Below, piece after piece: positions 25,790 to 33,383 of a DNA stretch of 64,000 bases; position 1 is the first letter of the stretch, and each line of letters begins with the position of its first letter. The notes below the pieces were generated by a model that saw nothing but the letters and a program-made list of their open reading frames with translations, made no database searches and was not told where the DNA came from. The position numbers were made by a program, and so were the translations under genes. This stretch comes from Aeromicrobium sp. 9AM. Its GTDB lineage: Bacteria; Actinomycetota; Actinomycetes; Propionibacteriales; Nocardioidaceae. Location: NCBI RefSeq assembly GCF_902506105.1, contig NZ_LR733303.1:558001-622000 (forward strand). Reading direction: 5' to 3'.

Positions 25790-25977
25790 TTCTGACGTGA
25801 GGTGTCATGGAGACAGGGCCTCACGGGTGGTTTTCACCGACGTTAGGCGCAGGCATGGGACGGCATAATCCCACGTTCGGACCATCTTTTAGCCGTATTG
25901 GCAGGATGACGACAAATCGCACATTTGGTGTCAGAGACTGCCCGCGAGCTGGTTGGTCTGCAGCTCCGACCACGACA
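25790..25977 (-). promoter_or_regulatory. Upstream region of the flavoprotein operon
   Basis: About 190 bp, AT-richer than its surroundings between 25860 and 25935. It must hold the promoter of the leftward operon. I cannot assign hexamers with confidence; no gene is visible. Confidence 0.4.
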
Positions 25978-26015
25978 GAGAGTCCCGGACCCGCTGTCGC
26001 GGATCCGGGACTCTC
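25978..26015. terminator. Stem-loop terminator after the small membrane protein gene
   Basis: GAGAGTCCCGGA (25978-25989) and TCCGGGACTCTC (26004-26015) form a perfect 12-bp stem with a 14-nt loop, 23 nt after the stop of the leftward gene ending at 26039. No T-run. Confidence 0.75.
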
Positions 26016-26038
26016 AGGCAGCCTTGGTGTCGGCCGTG

Positions 26039-26308
26039 TCAGGTGACGCGAGACACCGGGGACACGTCATGGTCGCCGCCACCCGTCGCCATCCCGGCGA
26101 CTTGGAGCACCAGGAGCACCGCGCCGACCGCGACGAGCGACCAGCGCATCCACGACCTCTCGGAGCGGAGCCGCGTGTAGGCCAGGACGAGGCCGATCAC
26201 GATGCCGAGACCTGGCACGAAGAACCCGGCGACAAGCGTTGCAGCCGCCCACAGGACGTACTCGGATGTCTTGACGGAATGTTGGGAATCGATCGTTGCA
26301 CTGTTCAT
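26039..26308 (-). CDS. Small two-helix membrane protein
   Basis: 89 residues with hydrophobic helices at about 18-44 (VLWAAATLVAGFFVPGLGIVIG) and 54-73 (SLVAVGAVLLVLQVAGM), a short basic loop between them and a hydrophilic C-terminus. No family is recognised. ATG 26308 has GAGG about 9 nt upstream; longer in-frame extensions overlap the upstream gene and are low-complexity Ser/Thr/Arg sequence typical of non-coding frames. It starts 10 nt after the upstream secreted-protein gene and is followed by a strong stem-loop, so the two form a short operon. Confidence 0.7.
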   Translation of the reverse strand: MNSATIDSQHSVKTSEYVLWAAATLVAGFFVPGLGIVIGLVLAYTRLRSERSWMRWSLVAVGAVLLVLQVAGMATGGGDHDVSPVSRVT

Positions 26309-26318
26309 GTCGTTGGCC

Positions 26319-26990
26319 TCACGGGAAGGTGATGGTTCCGCCGTCATAGGCGTTGGCGTGCATGTTGTGGGACTGGTAGATGGGGATTCCGCTGGCCACC
26401 ACGTGCACCTGGTAACGGTCCCACAGCGAGATGGCCGGCCCATTGAGGTCGTACCGCTTCTCGACGCTGCAGGACGTGACCTTGATGCTGTATCCGATCC
26501 CCGAACCGAGGTCGCACGTGTGATAGCCCTTGTAGCCGTACGTCGTGGTGGTCGACCAGACGTGCCCGGCCTTGTCGAAGTACACGCGTCCGATGTGCTT
26601 CTCGACCCAGTTGATGTAGTAGAGGCCACGCTGCGACTGCTCGAATGTGCGGGTGTAGATCGTACGAGCGGCAGCCGCCGCCGCGAGGGTGGTGCCGTCC
26701 GTGCTAGTGGCCTTGGCGTCGGTTGCGAGCTGAGTGCTCGTGGCCTTGCCGATGGCGCCGACCGAGACGGTGGATGCCACGGTGCAGCTTCCGGCCGTGT
26801 CCGCGGTCTCCGCGCAGTCGGAGTCGGTCACGTTCCGCGTGTAGGTCGCGGCTGTCGACCCGCTCATGGTGACGGCCCCTGACTCGCTGACCACGACTCC
26901 GGTGTCCGGCGAGTCGGCGGCGACCGCCGCGCCGCCAAGGGCGATGGTCGCGACGCAGGTGGCGCCGGCCGTGATGATTCTTCGCAACAT
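26319..26990 (-). CDS. Secreted cysteine-containing protein of unknown function
   Basis: 223 residues. A clear signal peptide (MLRRIITAGATCVATIALGG, cleavage likely after AVA near residue 24) is followed by a Ser/Thr/Ala-rich region with Cys at two sites, then an aromatic-rich domain with many Tyr/His and two more Cys (GYHTCDLGS, VTSCSVEKRY). The four mature Cys could form two disulfides under the oxidising outside conditions. I do not recognise the family. The ATG at 26990 has GGGGG in front. A matched promoter and a 5'-UTR hairpin lie upstream. Co-transcribed with the small membrane protein. Confidence 0.75.
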   Translation of the reverse strand: MLRRIITAGATCVATIALGGAAVAADSPDTGVVVSESGAVTMSGSTAATYTRNVTDSDCAETADTAGSCTVASTVSVGAIGKATSTQLATDAKATSTDGTTLAAAAAARTIYTRTFEQSQRGLYYINWVEKHIGRVYFDKAGHVWSTTTTYGYKGYHTCDLGSGIGYSIKVTSCSVEKRYDLNGPAISLWDRYQVHVVASGIPIYQSHNMHANAYDGGTITFP

Positions 26991-27008
26991 GTACTACCCC
27001 CGATGAGA

Positions 27009-27066
27009 TTGCGGCGAGTGCCGCAAGATGTGCGCTCACTGTGGCAGCGGCAGACGAGCGCGTCAA
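27009..27066 (-). promoter_or_regulatory. Promoter and 5'-UTR hairpin of the secreted-protein operon
   Basis: Reading leftward, -35 TTGACG (27066-27061), a 17-bp spacer and -10 CACAGT (27043-27038). The presumed leader then folds as TTGCGGC-ACTC-GCCGCAA (27026-27009), a perfect 7-bp hairpin about 20 nt before the start codon. Hairpin near the ribosome site suggests mRNA stability or translational control. Confidence 0.6.
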
Positions 27067-27144
27067 CCTTTCTTGAAAGGAAGTCTCGTGAACATTTCCG
27101 GCGTGCGACGCGGCCGCCAAAAGCGAAGGCTGTGTGACGATGCC

Positions 27145-27420
27145 GGGCGCTGAGCGCACTCCTCCCCGAATCCTGAACGCCGGGGAGCTGCGAGGTGATC
27201 TCCCGTTTCAGACTGCGCCCCCGGCAGGACTCCGTCGGGCGCTGAGCGCCCTCCTCCCCGAATCCTGAACGCCGGGGATTTGCGAGGTGATCTCGCGTTT
27301 CACACTGCGCCCCCGGCAGGACTCCGTCGGGCGCTGAGCGCCCTCCTCCCCGAATCCTGAACGCCGGGGATTTGCGAGGTGATCTCGCGTTTCACACTGC
27401 GCCCCCGGCAGGATTCGAAC
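27145..27420. repeat. Three 92-bp direct tandem repeats abutting tRNA-Arg
   Basis: Units begin GGGCGCTGAGCG at 27145, 27237 and 27329. Copies 2 and 3 are nearly identical up to the tRNA T-loop; copy 1 has several substitutions. Each unit contains three short hairpins (GGGCGC-TGA-GCGCCC, CCCCG...CGGGG, GCGAG-GTGAT-CTCGC) and ends with GCGCCCCCGGCAGGA, identical to the 3' end of the tRNA gene. In copy 3 this is the real tRNA end; in copies 1 and 2 it continues as CTCCGTC. Hence a tRNA 3' end plus its downstream flank has been duplicated in tandem twice. Confidence 0.9.
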
Positions 27421-27471
27421 CTGCGCTTCCGCCTCCGGAGGGCGGCGCTCTATCCCCTGAGCTACGGGGGC
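27400..27471 (-). tRNA. tRNA-Arg (anticodon CCG)
   Basis: 72-nt cloverleaf on the reverse strand. Acceptor GCCCCCG/CGGGGGC with discriminator G, D arm GCTC-AGGGGATA-GAGC, anticodon arm CCGCC-CTCCGGA-GGCGG giving anticodon CCG, variable loop AAGC, and T arm GCAGG-TTCGAAT-CCTGC. The CCA end is not fully encoded (CA only follows). It reads CGG Arg codons. It lies divergent from the response regulator and close to argS; tRNA-Arg beside argS is a common actinobacterial arrangement. Its 3' end is duplicated in the adjacent 92-bp repeats. Confidence 0.97.
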
Positions 27472-27524
27472 CAATACGGCCAACTGCGGTGTGAGCCTAC
27501 CCCACAGGCGCTACCGTGTTGCCG

Positions 27525-27917
27525 GTGCCCAGAGTGCTTGTCGTCGACGACACCGCCTCGATCAGATTCCTCATACGTACCAATCTGGAGCTCGCCGGAT
27601 TCGACGTGGATGAGGCGGTCGACGGTGCCGATTGTCTCGAGTTCCTGCGCGCGTCCGAGGTCATTCCCAACGCCATCACGGTCGATGTCATGATGCCGCG
27701 GCTCGACGGCATCGCGACGGTCTCGGCGATCCGCGCCGATCCCAGGACGCGGCACATCGCGATCGTGATGGTGACGACACAGGGGCATCCGGCCGACATC
27801 CAGCGGGCCAAGCAGGCCGGCGTGGATGCGTACGTCACGAAGCCGTTCGACCCCGACGCCCTGATGGCCACGGTCTCCGAGGCGATCGAGCTCGCAAAGA
27901 ATCGTGGCGACGAGTGA
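27525..27917 (+). CDS. Single-domain response regulator (CheY-like receiver)
   Basis: 130 residues, a lone receiver domain: VLVVDDTASIRFLI with the acidic pair, phospho-acceptor Asp in ITVDVMMPRLDG, switch Thr in VMVTTQG, and the conserved Lys in VTKPFDPD. No output domain, so it signals by protein contact. GTG 27525 is preferred over GTG 27516 because a TACCGT hexamer (27512-27517) ends 7 nt before it, supporting a leaderless start, whereas GTG 27516 would overlap that hexamer. No cognate kinase is adjacent. Confidence 0.88.
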   Translation: MPRVLVVDDTASIRFLIRTNLELAGFDVDEAVDGADCLEFLRASEVIPNAITVDVMMPRLDGIATVSAIRADPRTRHIAIVMVTTQGHPADIQRAKQAGVDAYVTKPFDPDALMATVSEAIELAKNRGDE

Positions 27918-27926
27918 ACGAAGTCC

Positions 27927-27955
27927 TTGAGTGGTGCCACCCCGAGACGTACGGT
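27927..27955 (+). promoter_or_regulatory. Candidate promoter of the argS-upstream leader RNA
   Basis: -35 TTGAGT (27927-27932), 17-bp spacer, -10 TACGGT (27950-27955), giving an expected start near 27962. It lies just after the response-regulator stop and before the micro-ORF and hairpin array. Confidence 0.45.
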
Positions 27956-27961
27956 TGCTGT

Positions 27962-28139
27962 ACACGGATTGGAGGTGGTTCGAGGATATGAATAGCTCTT
28001 GGACTTGTGAGGTGGCTGTCCGCTAGCCGCAAGGCTCAGCTAGTGGCAGCGAATACACCGCAGCCACCCGACCCGCAGGGCGTCGAGTTGTCCACTCGAC
28101 CGCGCTCCTACTCTCCGGAGGCGAGCGCAGCCCTGCGGG
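27962..28139 (+). ncRNA. Candidate structured leader or small RNA upstream of argS
   Basis: About 180 nt with nested perfect inverted repeats. Domain 1 pairs GGTGGCTG (28011-28018) with CAGCCACC (28061-28068) around CTAGC (28023-28027)/GCTAG (28039-28043). Domain 2 is a compact three-way junction: P1 CCCGCAGGG (28072-28080)/CCCTGCGGG (28131-28139), P2 GTCGAG/CTCGAC (28082-28100), P3 GCGCTC/GAGCGC (28102-28128). A 12-codon frame with its own ribosome site enters domain 1, and its stop codon lies inside the first inner stem. This resembles attenuator logic, but a separate argS promoter lies downstream, so an independent small RNA is also possible. No known riboswitch is recognised. Confidence 0.45.
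27988..28026 (+). CDS. 12-codon leader peptide ORF (MNSSWTCEVAVR)
   Basis: ATG 27988 has GGAGGTGG at about 10 nt upstream. The frame ends at TAG 28024-28026, inside the inner stem of the following hairpin. It has no codon run for a single amino acid; Trp, Cys and Arg each occur once. Translation would disrupt the first hairpin domain, which is the usual design of a ribosome-sensing leader. Too short for statistical support. Confidence 0.4.
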   Translation: MNSSWTCEVAVR

Positions 28140-28184
28140 TCGTCCACGTTCCGGGGGCATTCCCAGGGCGGATAGTCTTGGCGG

Positions 28185-29849
28185 GTGACTCCCGAGCAGC
28201 TCTCTGCGGCCATCGTCGGTGCCCTCACCTCCCTCAGCGAGGCGGGGACGATCACGCTGCCCGACGGGGTGCCGGCCGAGGTGCTCGTCGAGCGCCCCAA
28301 GGTCAAGGAGCACGGCGACTACGCCACCAACATCGCGCTGCAGCTGGCCAAGAAGGCCGGCATGAATCCCCGTGAGTTCGCACAGCTCCTCGCAGATCAG
28401 CTCGGCGCGACCGACGGCATCGCGAGCGCCGAGATCGCCGGCCCGGGGTTCCTCAACATCCGCGTCGAGGCCGGCGCCCAGGGTGCGCTCGCCCCGCAGA
28501 TCGTCGCGGCCGGTGCGGCGTACGGCACCAGTGACCTCTATGCCGGGCAGAAGGTCAACCTCGAGTTCGTCAGCGCCAACCCCACGGGTCCGATCCACAT
28601 CGGCGGTGTCCGGTGGGCCGCGGTCGGCGACTCGCTCGGCCGCATCCTGACCGCGATCGGTGCCGAGGTCACGCGGGAGTACTACTTCAACGACCACGGC
28701 GTCCAGATCGACCGCTTCGCCCGCTCGCTGCTGGCCAACGCGCGCGGCGACGAGGCGCCCGAGGACGGCTACGGCGGCCAGTACATCTCCGACATCGTCG
28801 CCAACGTGCTCGCGACGCACCCCGATGCGGCCACCTTGCCCGACGCCGAGGCGCTCGAGACGTTCCGCGCCCAGGGTGTCGACCTGATGTTCGCCGAGAT
28901 CAAGAAGAGCCTGCACGAGTTCGGGGTCGACTTCGACGTCTACTTCCACGAGAACGACCTGCACGAGTCCGGCGCGGTCGAGCGTGCCATCGCCAGGCTC
29001 CGCGAGCTCGGCATGATGTACGAGCAGGACGACGCCACCTGGCTGCGCACGTCCGACTTCGGCGACGACAAGGATCGCGTCGTCATCAAGTCCGACGGCC
29101 AGCCGGCCTACATCTCCGGCGACCTCGCCTACTACCTCAACAAGCGCGAGCGCGGCTTCGACCGCTGCATCATCCTGCTCGGCGCCGATCACCACGGCTA
29201 CGTGTCGCGGATGCTGGCGATGTGCGCCGCGTTCGGTGACACCCCCAAGATCAACCTCGAGCTGCTGATCGGCCAGCTGGTCAACCTCGTACGTGACGGC
29301 GAGCCGCTGCGCATGAGCAAGCGGGCCGGCACCGTCATCTCGCTGGAGGACCTGGTCGAGGCCATCGGCGTCGACGCGTCGCGCTACGCCCTCGCCCGCT
29401 ACTCGATGGACTCCACGATCGACCTCGACCTCGACCTGTGGGCCAAGCAGGACAGCGACAACCCGGTCTACTACGTTCAGTACGCCCACGCCCGCCTGTC
29501 GTCGATCATCCGCAACGCAGTCGACCTCGGCGTCGTCATCGACGAGTCGACGTTCGACCCGTCCCTGCTGGCGGTCGAGCAGGAGGGTGCGCTGCTGCGA
29601 GCGCTCGCCGACTATCCGCGCATCGTCGCGCGGGCCGCCGAGCTGCGCGAGCCGCACCGCGTCGCGCGCTACCTCGAGGACACGGCCGCGGCGTTCCACA
29701 AGTTCTACGACGTCGCGCACGTGCTGCCCAAGGGCGATGAAGAGCCCACCGACCTGCACCGGGCCCGGCTGATGCTTGTCGCGGCGACGCGGCAGGTCAT
29801 CGCCAACGGCCTCGGCCTGCTCGGCGTCAGCGCCCCGGAGCGCATGTAG
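28185..29849 (+). CDS. argS: Arginyl-tRNA synthetase
   Basis: 554 residues, class I synthetase charging tRNA-Arg. The N-terminal Arg-tRNA domain (residues 1-90) is followed by the HIGH-type motif [18 protein letters not shown] near 138, the editing-free catalytic core ([34 protein letters not shown]), KMSKS-type RMSKRAG near 375 and the DALR anticodon domain ending PERM. GTG 28185 has no Shine-Dalgarno; TAGTCT (28173-28178) ends 6 nt before it, so the mRNA is probably leaderless, although a longer transcript from about 27962 through the structured leader is possible. lysA starts directly after its stop. Confidence 0.98.
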   Translation: MTPEQLSAAIVGALTSLSEAGTITLPDGVPAEVLVERPKVKEHGDYATNIALQLAKKAGMNPREFAQLLADQLGATDGIASAEIAGPGFLNIRVEAGAQGALAPQIVAAGAAYGTSDLYAGQKVNLEFVSANPTGPIHIGGVRWAAVGDSLGRILTAIGAEVTREYYFNDHGVQIDRFARSLLANARGDEAPEDGYGGQYISDIVANVLATHPDAATLPDAEALETFRAQGVDLMFAEIKKSLHEFGVDFDVYFHENDLHESGAVERAIARLRELGMMYEQDDATWLRTSDFGDDKDRVVIKSDGQPAYISGDLAYYLNKRERGFDRCIILLGADHHGYVSRMLAMCAAFGDTPKINLELLIGQLVNLVRDGEPLRMSKRAGTVISLEDLVEAIGVDASRYALARYSMDSTIDLDLDLWAKQDSDNPVYYVQYAHARLSSIIRNAVDLGVVIDESTFDPSLLAVEQEGALLRALADYPRIVARAAELREPHRVARYLEDTAAAFHKFYDVAHVLPKGDEEPTDLHRARLMLVAATRQVIANGLGLLGVSAPERM

Positions 29850-31244
29850 ATGCGGAGCCACGAGGCAGGCGCCCTGCACGGTCAGTCCGGCGATCGCGGG
29901 CCGGCCTGGCTGCGTACGCCCGAGGACCCCAACGAGCTCGTCCCGCACCTGTGGTCGTCGTCGGTCTCCAAGGTCGACGGCGTGCTGACGGTCGCGGGGG
30001 AGTCGGTCACCGACCTCGCCGCAGAGTTCGGCACGCCGACGTACGTCGTCGACGAGGACGACTTCCGCCGCCGGGCCCGCGGCTTCAAGGACGCGTTCCC
30101 GAACGCCGACGTCTACTACGCCGGCAAGGCGTTCCTCTGCGTTGCTACCGCCCGCTGGATCGCCGAGGAGGGGCTCAACCTCGACGTGTGCACCGGCGGT
30201 GAGCTGGCCGTGGCGCTCAAGGCCGAGTTCCCGCCCGCGCGCATCGGCCTGCACGGCAACAACAAGTCGGTCGCCGAGCTGCGCCGCGCGCTCGAGGTCG
30301 GCGTCGGCCGCATCATCATCGACTCGATCGAGGAGATCGAGCGGCTGCGCGACCTGACCGCCGAGCTCGGCGTGACGGCCCCGGTCATGATCCGCGTGAC
30401 CGCAGGCGTCGAGGCCCACACCCACGAGTACATCTCCACGTCGCACGAGGACCAGAAGTTCGGCTTCTCGATCGTCGGCGGCGACGCGCTCGACGCCGTA
30501 CGCCGGGTGCTCGCCGAGCCGGGGCTCGAGCTGAGGGGCCTCCACTCGCACATCGGCTCGCAGATCTTCGTGACCGACGGCTTCGAGGTCGCCGCCCGCC
30601 GGCTCCTGCGCCTGCACGCCGAGATCGAGAAGGAGCTCGGCGTCGCGTTGCCGGAGTTCGACCTCGGCGGCGGCTTCGGCATCGCCTACACGACCCAGGA
30701 CGACCCGTCGACGCCCGAGGATCTCGCGCGCGGGATGCTCAAGATCGTCGACGACGAGTGCGCCGCACTGGGGATAGCGATTCCTCATCTGTCGATCGAG
30801 CCCGGCCGCGCGATCGCCGGGCCCTCGACGTTCACGCTGTACGAGGTCGGCACCACCAAGTCCGTGGCGCTCGACGGCGGGGCATCGCGCCGCTACATCT
30901 CGGTCGACGGCGGCATGAGCGACAACATCCGCCCCGCGCTCTACGGCGCCGACTACTCCTGCACCCTGGCGTCGCGTGCGTCGGACGCGCCGGCTCTGCT
31001 CAGCCGCGTCGTCGGCAAGCACTGCGAGTCCGGTGACATCGTGGTCAAGGACGAGTTCCTGCCCGGTGACGTCGCGGCCGGCGACCTCCTGGCCGTGCCG
31101 GGCACCGGCGCATACTGCCGATCGCTGGCGAGCAACTACAACCACGTACCCCGTGCCGCGGTCGTCGCCGTGCGTGAGGGTGAGGCGCGCGTCATCCTGC
31201 GGCGCGAGACCGAGGACGACCTGCTCGCCCTCGACATCGGCTGA
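29850..31244 (+). CDS. lysA: Diaminopimelate decarboxylase
   Basis: 464 residues, PLP-dependent fold-III decarboxylase for the last step of lysine synthesis (meso-DAP to lysine). The Schiff-base Lys is in VYYAGKAFLC near 92, the His stacking on PLP is in LHSHIGSQI, the glycine loop is FDLGGGFGIAY, and SIEPGRAI and GAYCRSLASNYN carry the active-site Cys/Tyr of the partner subunit. The N-terminal 30 residues before PEDPNELVPHLW are not conserved, so a later start is possible, but ATG 29850 abuts the argS stop and fits coupled translation. argS-lysA adjacency is typical of actinobacteria. Confidence 0.97.
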   Translation: MRSHEAGALHGQSGDRGPAWLRTPEDPNELVPHLWSSSVSKVDGVLTVAGESVTDLAAEFGTPTYVVDEDDFRRRARGFKDAFPNADVYYAGKAFLCVATARWIAEEGLNLDVCTGGELAVALKAEFPPARIGLHGNNKSVAELRRALEVGVGRIIIDSIEEIERLRDLTAELGVTAPVMIRVTAGVEAHTHEYISTSHEDQKFGFSIVGGDALDAVRRVLAEPGLELRGLHSHIGSQIFVTDGFEVAARRLLRLHAEIEKELGVALPEFDLGGGFGIAYTTQDDPSTPEDLARGMLKIVDDECAALGIAIPHLSIEPGRAIAGPSTFTLYEVGTTKSVALDGGASRRYISVDGGMSDNIRPALYGADYSCTLASRASDAPALLSRVVGKHCESGDIVVKDEFLPGDVAAGDLLAVPGTGAYCRSLASNYNHVPRAAVVAVREGEARVILRRETEDDLLALDIG

Positions 31245-31249
31245 CCGCG

Positions 31250-31882
31250 ATGACCCACCGCTACGCCGCTCGGTTCGTCGCGATGGTGGTGGCGGGGCTC
31301 GTGGTCGGCGGGGTCGCCGGGGCGAGCGGCGGCGGTACGTCGTCGATCGTGCTCGGCTGGGCGTCCGCCTCCCTCGTGTATGTCGCATGGGTGTGGCTCG
31401 TGATCGCCCGCATGGACCCGACAGAGACCGCCAGCCATGCGGCGCGTGAGGACCCGGTCCGTGGAGTCGCCGAGGGGCTGATCCTGGTCGCCAGCCTGGC
31501 GAGCCTGGCGGCAGTCGCGATGCTGCTGGTCGACGCCAGGTCGGCCTCCGACACCCGTGGTGGCGTCCTCGCGGCGATGGCCCTGGGCAGCGTGGCGCTC
31601 TCGTGGCTGCTGATCCACACGCTCTTCACGCTGCGCTACGCCAGCCAGTACTACTTCGGAGAGCCCGGCGGGATCGACTTCAACAACAAGGACGAGCAAC
31701 CGCGCTACGTCGACTTCGCCTACGTCGCGTTCTCGCTCGGCATGACGTTCCAGATCTCCGACACCAACCTGCTCACGAGCGCGTTCCGGGCGACGGCGCT
31801 GCGGCATGCCCTGCTGTCGTACGTCTTCGGCACCGTCGTGGTCGCCACGACGATCAACCTCGCCGTCAGCCTCTCCAGCTAG
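31250..31882 (+). CDS. DUF1345 family membrane protein
   Basis: 210 residues with about five hydrophobic helices. The DUF1345 core is visible: ALSWLLIHTLFTLRYASQYYF, then EPRYVDFAYVAFSLGMTFQISDTNL and the final LRHALLSYVFGTVVVATTINL. Function of this family is not known. It starts 5 nt after lysA and overlaps the converging soxR gene by 4 nt. Confidence 0.9.
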   Translation: MTHRYAARFVAMVVAGLVVGGVAGASGGGTSSIVLGWASASLVYVAWVWLVIARMDPTETASHAAREDPVRGVAEGLILVASLASLAAVAMLLVDARSASDTRGGVLAAMALGSVALSWLLIHTLFTLRYASQYYFGEPGGIDFNNKDEQPRYVDFAYVAFSLGMTFQISDTNLLTSAFRATALRHALLSYVFGTVVVATTINLAVSLSS

Positions 31883-32328
31883 CGCTTGAGCAGCCGGCGC
31901 GGGCCGGGACCCGTGCTGGCCAGCCAGTCGCCGGGGTTGTAGAGCGTGCAGCTCTTGAGCGACAGGCAGCCGCAGCCGATGCAGCCGTCCAGGTCGTCGC
32001 GCAGCCGCTGCAGGTGGTCGATGCGGGAGTCGAGGTCGGCGCGCCAGCGCTGGGACAGCCGCGCCCAGTCGGCCTTGGTCGGCACCTTGTCGTCCGGCAG
32101 GGACTCCAGCGCCTCCCGGATCCGGGCGAGGCTGATCCCGAGTCCCTGGGACACTCGAATGAATGCGATCCTGCGGAGCACGTCGCGGTGGTAGCGACGC
32201 TGGTTGCCCGTGGTGCGGTCGCTCTCGATCAGGCCTTCGCGCTCGTAGAAGTGGAGAGCGGACACGGCCACCCCTGCTCGTTCGGCCACCTCTCCGGGAG
32301 TCAGCGGCTGGTGCTTCGAGATCGTCAT
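31879..32328 (-). CDS. soxR: Redox-sensitive MerR-family regulator SoxR
   Basis: 149 residues. The N-terminal MerR helix-turn-helix (LTPGEVAERAGVAVSALHFYEREGL, NQRRYHRDVLRRIAFI) is followed by a dimerisation helix, then the [2Fe-2S] motif CIGCGCLSLKSC (C-x2-C-x-C-x5-C) near residues 115-126, which is diagnostic of SoxR. It senses redox-cycling compounds or NO by cluster oxidation. ATG 32328 is supported by a leaderless TACCGT (reverse, 32336-32341) with a 7-nt gap. Divergent from a quinone oxidoreductase with a canonical SoxR box between them, so that gene is the obvious target. Confidence 0.96.
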   Translation of the reverse strand: MTISKHQPLTPGEVAERAGVAVSALHFYEREGLIESDRTTGNQRRYHRDVLRRIAFIRVSQGLGISLARIREALESLPDDKVPTKADWARLSQRWRADLDSRIDHLQRLRDDLDGCIGCGCLSLKSCTLYNPGDWLASTGPGPRRLLKR

Positions 32329-32345
32329 GACCTCAACGGTACGGG

Positions 32346-32376
32346 TTGACCTCAAGTGCGATTGAGGTTGTGGACT
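32346..32376 (+). promoter_or_regulatory. SoxR box in a 19-bp-spacer promoter
   Basis: CCTCAAGTGCGATTGAGG (32350-32367) matches the classical SoxR operator CCTCAAG-N4-CTTGAGG at all but one arm position. It lies between -35 TTGACC (32346-32351) and a -10-like TGGACT (32371-32376), separated by 19 bp, the long spacer that MerR-family activators unwind. It reads into the oxidoreductase gene. Confidence 0.85.
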
Positions 32377-32402
32377 GTCTCCACCGACGACGAAGGAGCA
32401 GC

Positions 32403-33383
32403 ATGCAGGCGATCAGGCAGTACGAGCTCGGTGGTCCCGAGGTCCTCCTCTACGAGGACGTACCGGATCTCGAGCCGGGGGAGGACCAGGTACGCATCGC
32501 GGTCAGCGCCAGTGGCGTCCACTACCTCGACACCTCGCTCCGCACGGGCTTCACGAGCGCAGTGCACCAGCCGTTGCAGCTGCCCATGACGCCGGGACGC
32601 GAGGTTGCCGGGCGTATCGACGCCATCGGCGCCGGTGTGGACCCGTCGTGGCTGACCAAACGCGCCGTCGCCCACCTGGGGCTGGCGAGTGGCGGGTATG
32701 CCGAGCAGGCACTCGCGGCGGTTGCGAGCCTCCACGAGGTGCCCGAAGGCATGCCGTGCGCGGTCGCCGTCGCGGCGATCGGCACGGGCCGCACAGCGGT
32801 CGGCATCCTGGACCAGGCGCCCGTCGCCGCCGACGACGTCGTGATCGTGACGTCCGCAGCTGGTGGACTCGGTGTGCTCCTGACCCAGGCGGCCAAGGCG
32901 GCCGGCGCGACGGTCATCGGGCTCGCAGGGGGAGACGAGAAGGTCGCGATCGCCAAGGCGCAGGGTGCCGATCTGGCGGTCGACTACCGCATCGACGGCT
33001 GGGACGACGTCGTCCGTCGCGAGCTCGGCGGAGACGTGGCGACCTTGGTGTTCGACGGGGTCGGCGGCAAGACGGCCGACTCGGCGTTCCACCTGCTCGC
33101 CGCCGGAGGACGGCTGATGCAGCACGGCTGGTTCACCGACGAGCCGGCGACGTATGACGACCCGGCCAGGACCGTGACGATGCTGCTCGGACCCCAGATG
33201 CTGGCCCGGCCAGGCGGCCTGCGCTCGCTGGAGGCCGAGGCGCTCGCCCGCGCGGCTGACGGCAGCCGCGTACCGCTCGTCGACGCTGTCTTCGCCCTGT
33301 CGGATGCCGCCGGAGCGCACCGTGCGCTCGAGGCCCGGCAGACGTACGGCAAGGTCGTCCTGATGCCAGACTCGCTCCTGTGA
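32403..33383 (+). CDS. Zinc-independent quinone oxidoreductase (MDR family), SoxR target
   Basis: 326 residues of the medium-chain dehydrogenase/reductase superfamily, quinone oxidoreductase branch. The GroES-like N-domain is MQAIRQYELGGPEVLLYEDVP, PGREVAGRIDAIG. The Rossmann motif is VIVTSAAGGLGVLLTQAAKAAGATVIGLAG, the family variant AAGGVG/AAGGLG. The zinc ligands of alcohol dehydrogenases are absent, so it likely reduces quinones or enals with NADPH. ATG 32403 has GAAGGAG directly upstream. Behind the SoxR box, so induced by redox-cycling drugs. The following efflux gene overlaps by 4 nt, completing a detoxify-and-export unit. Confidence 0.93.
   Translation: MQAIRQYELGGPEVLLYEDVPDLEPGEDQVRIAVSASGVHYLDTSLRTGFTSAVHQPLQLPMTPGREVAGRIDAIGAGVDPSWLTKRAVAHLGLASGGYAEQALAAVASLHEVPEGMPCAVAVAAIGTGRTAVGILDQAPVAADDVVIVTSAAGGLGVLLTQAAKAAGATVIGLAGGDEKVAIAKAQGADLAVDYRIDGWDDVVRRELGGDVATLVFDGVGGKTADSAFHLLAAGGRLMQHGWFTDEPATYDDPARTVTMLLGPQMLARPGGLRSLEAEALARAADGSRVPLVDAVFALSDAAGAHRALEARQTYGKVVLMPDSLL

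Noticed and set aside
27145..27420. CRISPR array or integrative-element att sites
   Set aside because: The repeats have no unique spacers and no Cas or integrase genes are nearby; tandem duplication explains them better.
27208..27483. Reading frame resembling the often annotated APVAQGIERRPPEAEAQVRILPGA protein
   Set aside because: It is the translation of the tRNA-Arg gene and its tandem repeats on the same strand, a well-known annotation artefact.
27927..28184. T-box riboswitch before argS
   Set aside because: The T-box consensus and specifier stem are not found; the sequence with GGTGCCACC lies upstream of the candidate promoter and only forms a small hairpin.
28023..31388. Very long reverse frame (over 1,100 codons) opposite argS and lysA
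   Set aside because: It is antisense to two certain genes, low-complexity and due to high-GC codon bias.
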